DNA from: Cladopsammia gracilis
Taxonomy: Eukaryota > Cnidaria > Anthozoa > Scleractinia > Dendrophylliidae
Length of the DNA: 64,000 nt
Assembly: GCA_022457155.1 (NCBI GenBank)
Contig: JAJGOT010000130.1
Coordinates: 1,457,501-1,521,500 of the forward strand
Reading direction: 5' to 3'
A model generated the notes under the pieces. It was not told the origin of the DNA, made no database searches, and was given only the letters and a program-made list of their open reading frames with translations. Made by a program: the position numbers and the translations under genes. How positions within the stretch are numbered: position 1 is the first letter of the stretch; every line of letters starts with the position of its first letter. Below are positions 62,659 through 64,000 of this stretch, one piece after another.

Positions 62659-64000
62659 TTGGTGCTAGAGATGAACAAAGGAGAAGACGAGATCGACTGG
62701 TCAAAGTTAGCAAACGCATCGCCCAAACCAAAGAGGCTTTACTTAGAAGAAGATGATTCTGATGGCCTTTTTCACTGTCCACTTCAAACCTGCAATCACG
62801 ATGGATTTACCACGCAAAGAGGCTGTAGAAAACACGTAAAGAACAAACAAAATGGTATTTTCATTTCGACGAAAAGCCAAACAGCACTCAGATTGAAGCA
62901 GCGTGTTTAGGCAACACGGAAAATGAAGCCGACGCCGATCAGAAGGCTCGACGTAAAATCAGAACAATTGCGTCTTTTGACATGTCGAGCGATATTGCTC
63001 GAGATTTTTCATCCTGGCTAACCGGCAGTGGCGGCGGCTGTAAAAGCGATCGCCAAGCACAACAAATCGTCAGCAAGTGTTTGAAATTTCTGAAATTCTG
63101 TTGCGAAGACGAAGAGGAGCTCACTTTTGACATCGTCGGCTTTAGTTTATGTTCTCCCAATCTCCTATTTAAATTTGTCGACACGATGCAAGACGACTGG
63201 AAGCTCGGGCACGCAGGACGTCAGGCTGCTTGGACGCCATTGCAGAACTGGGAGACTTTCGAAAAGTGAACGGCGCATCGGACTCCATTTTGAGAGGGCT
63301 GTCTTCGACAGAAATGTACTTGAAAAGGGTGCGCAAAACCGTTTCCAAAATGATGCGATTGCCGTGGACCAGCGAACTCGATATCGACGCCTTAGAAGCC
63401 AATGCGCATTGGGCAACGCTAGAGGAGCTATTGGAAGTCGTGGCGCGTTTCTTGCCGCGCTACGAGGGCGTGCTGAACGCGTGCAAAGAAAAACAGGGCA
63501 CGGTATCTCCGTTTGACTTGTCGTTTGCCACCAAATTCCTCGCTGTATATTTGTTTATCAAGGTGAAAGGGTCGAGATGGTGAACAAAGCAAAGACGAAC
63601 GGCAGGTTTATCGATCAGAAAATGTTCAAAACGACGGTCAAATACGGCTTCGATTCTCTATTCCTGACTGACACTAGCATGCAAGTGTTGGATGGCTACA
63701 TCAATCACATTCGCCCTCTGCTCAAGCCGACCTGCGATTATGTTTTAGTAACGAGAAACTGAGGACAGCAAAACAAGCTGGGAGAACTGATGAGCAAGTT
63801 AGTTTTCGACGCAACTGGCAAGTACGTTCACCCGACTCGCTATCGACAAATTGTTGAAACCGAGAGCTCCAAACATCTCAGCAGTAGCGCGCAAAGCGCG
63901 ATATCCGAGGACCAGAAACACAGCTCTGTCGTGGCAAGAGTTCACTATCAAAAACAACGATCGCGCGAGGTCGCTACAAAAGCGCACGAATTTCTGGAAA
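62659..64000 (+). pseudogene. C2H2 zinc finger plus tyrosine recombinase (Crypton-like), broken and cut by window end
   Basis: The N-terminus is acidic, followed by a zinc finger (CPLQTCNHDGFTTQRGCRKH, 62779-62838). After a frameshift near 62860 comes a region in the style of a core-binding domain (SSDIARDFSSWLTG; QIVSKCLKFLKFCCED). A second shift near 63230 leads to DAIAELGDFRKVNGASDSIL and LPWTSELDIDALEANAHWAT. A deletion near 63577 shifts again into FIDQKMFKTTVKYGFDSLF and LLKPTCDYVLVTRN. TGA at 63760-63762 is a single in-frame stop, after which HPTRYRQIVE (Arg codon 63838-63840), KHSSVVARVHYQKQ (His 63919-63921, candidate nucleophile Tyr 63946-63948) gives the tyrosine-recombinase C-terminal signature. 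Such enzymes cut and join DNA through a phosphotyrosine link; Cryptons are transposons built on them. Confidence 0.7.

Noticed and set aside
1..64000. tRNA, rRNA or snRNA genes
   Set aside because: I scanned for cloverleaf-like acceptor and T-arm (GGTTCRA) combinations and for conserved rRNA phrases and saw none that held together; the only tRNA-related signal is the BEL/Pao primer site.

Overview
This window looks like intergenic DNA, or very large intron, from an animal genome, most likely an anthozoan cnidarian such as a stony coral or sea anemone. That assignment is inference. It rests on AT-rich, gene-poor DNA, Penelope-like elements with GIY-YIG ends, BEL/Pao and Ty3/Gypsy retrotransposons, LINE 3' ends with stem-loops, 72-bp leucine-rich-repeat exons bounded by GT/AG signals, and many small hairpin elements. 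There is no sign of operons, Shine-Dalgarno sites or other prokaryotic organisation. I see no complete, clearly functional host gene.

Layout. 1-1.86 kb: two 5'-truncated Penelope-like copies head to head, the right one interrupted near its end by a LINE tail. 2.33-8.66 kb: BEL/Pao element 1, with near-identical LTRs, an initiator-Met-type primer site and many coding lesions. 9-18.3 kb: remnants of an LRR gene (six exon-like copies) inside a 3.08-kb tandem segmental duplication, followed by a foldback-like complex of about 390-bp repeats. 18.3-23.3 kb: non-coding DNA with several hairpin elements. 23.3-23.7 kb: an unrecognised 131-codon ORF. 24.0-27.55 kb (minus): a Ty3/Gypsy body that has lost both LTRs. 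28.1-34.5 kb: a very large imperfect inverted repeat whose left arm carries a 3.2-kb insertion with terminal inverted repeats and a 7-8 bp target duplication. 36.5-39.8 kb: a satellite of about 136 bp with an internal inversion. 40.0-46.8 kb: BEL/Pao element 2, with a perfect 5-bp target duplication. 48.1-51.4 kb: a terminal-inverted-repeat element, a possible secreted-peptide ORF, GC-rich repeats and a second Penelope-like family on the minus strand. 52.2-55.7 kb: a satellite of about 85 bp that hosts two datable small insertions. 57.5-58.9 kb: a tandem duplication with a double hairpin insertion. 59.9-60.3 kb: a 10-bp minisatellite.

The right end (60.4-64.0 kb) is the most intriguing part. 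An acidic ORF of unknown function points left. A decayed zinc-finger plus tyrosine-recombinase gene points right. Between them lies a 1.2-kb array of GGAAC...GTTCC palindromes. This could be one mobile unit with its control or recombination sites in the middle; that is a hypothesis.

Because most elements are dead, the value of the window is as a record of insertions. Several insertions are dated relative to their hosts by an 'empty site' present in a neighbouring repeat copy. All coordinates of repeat edges were found by eye and may be off by a few bases.
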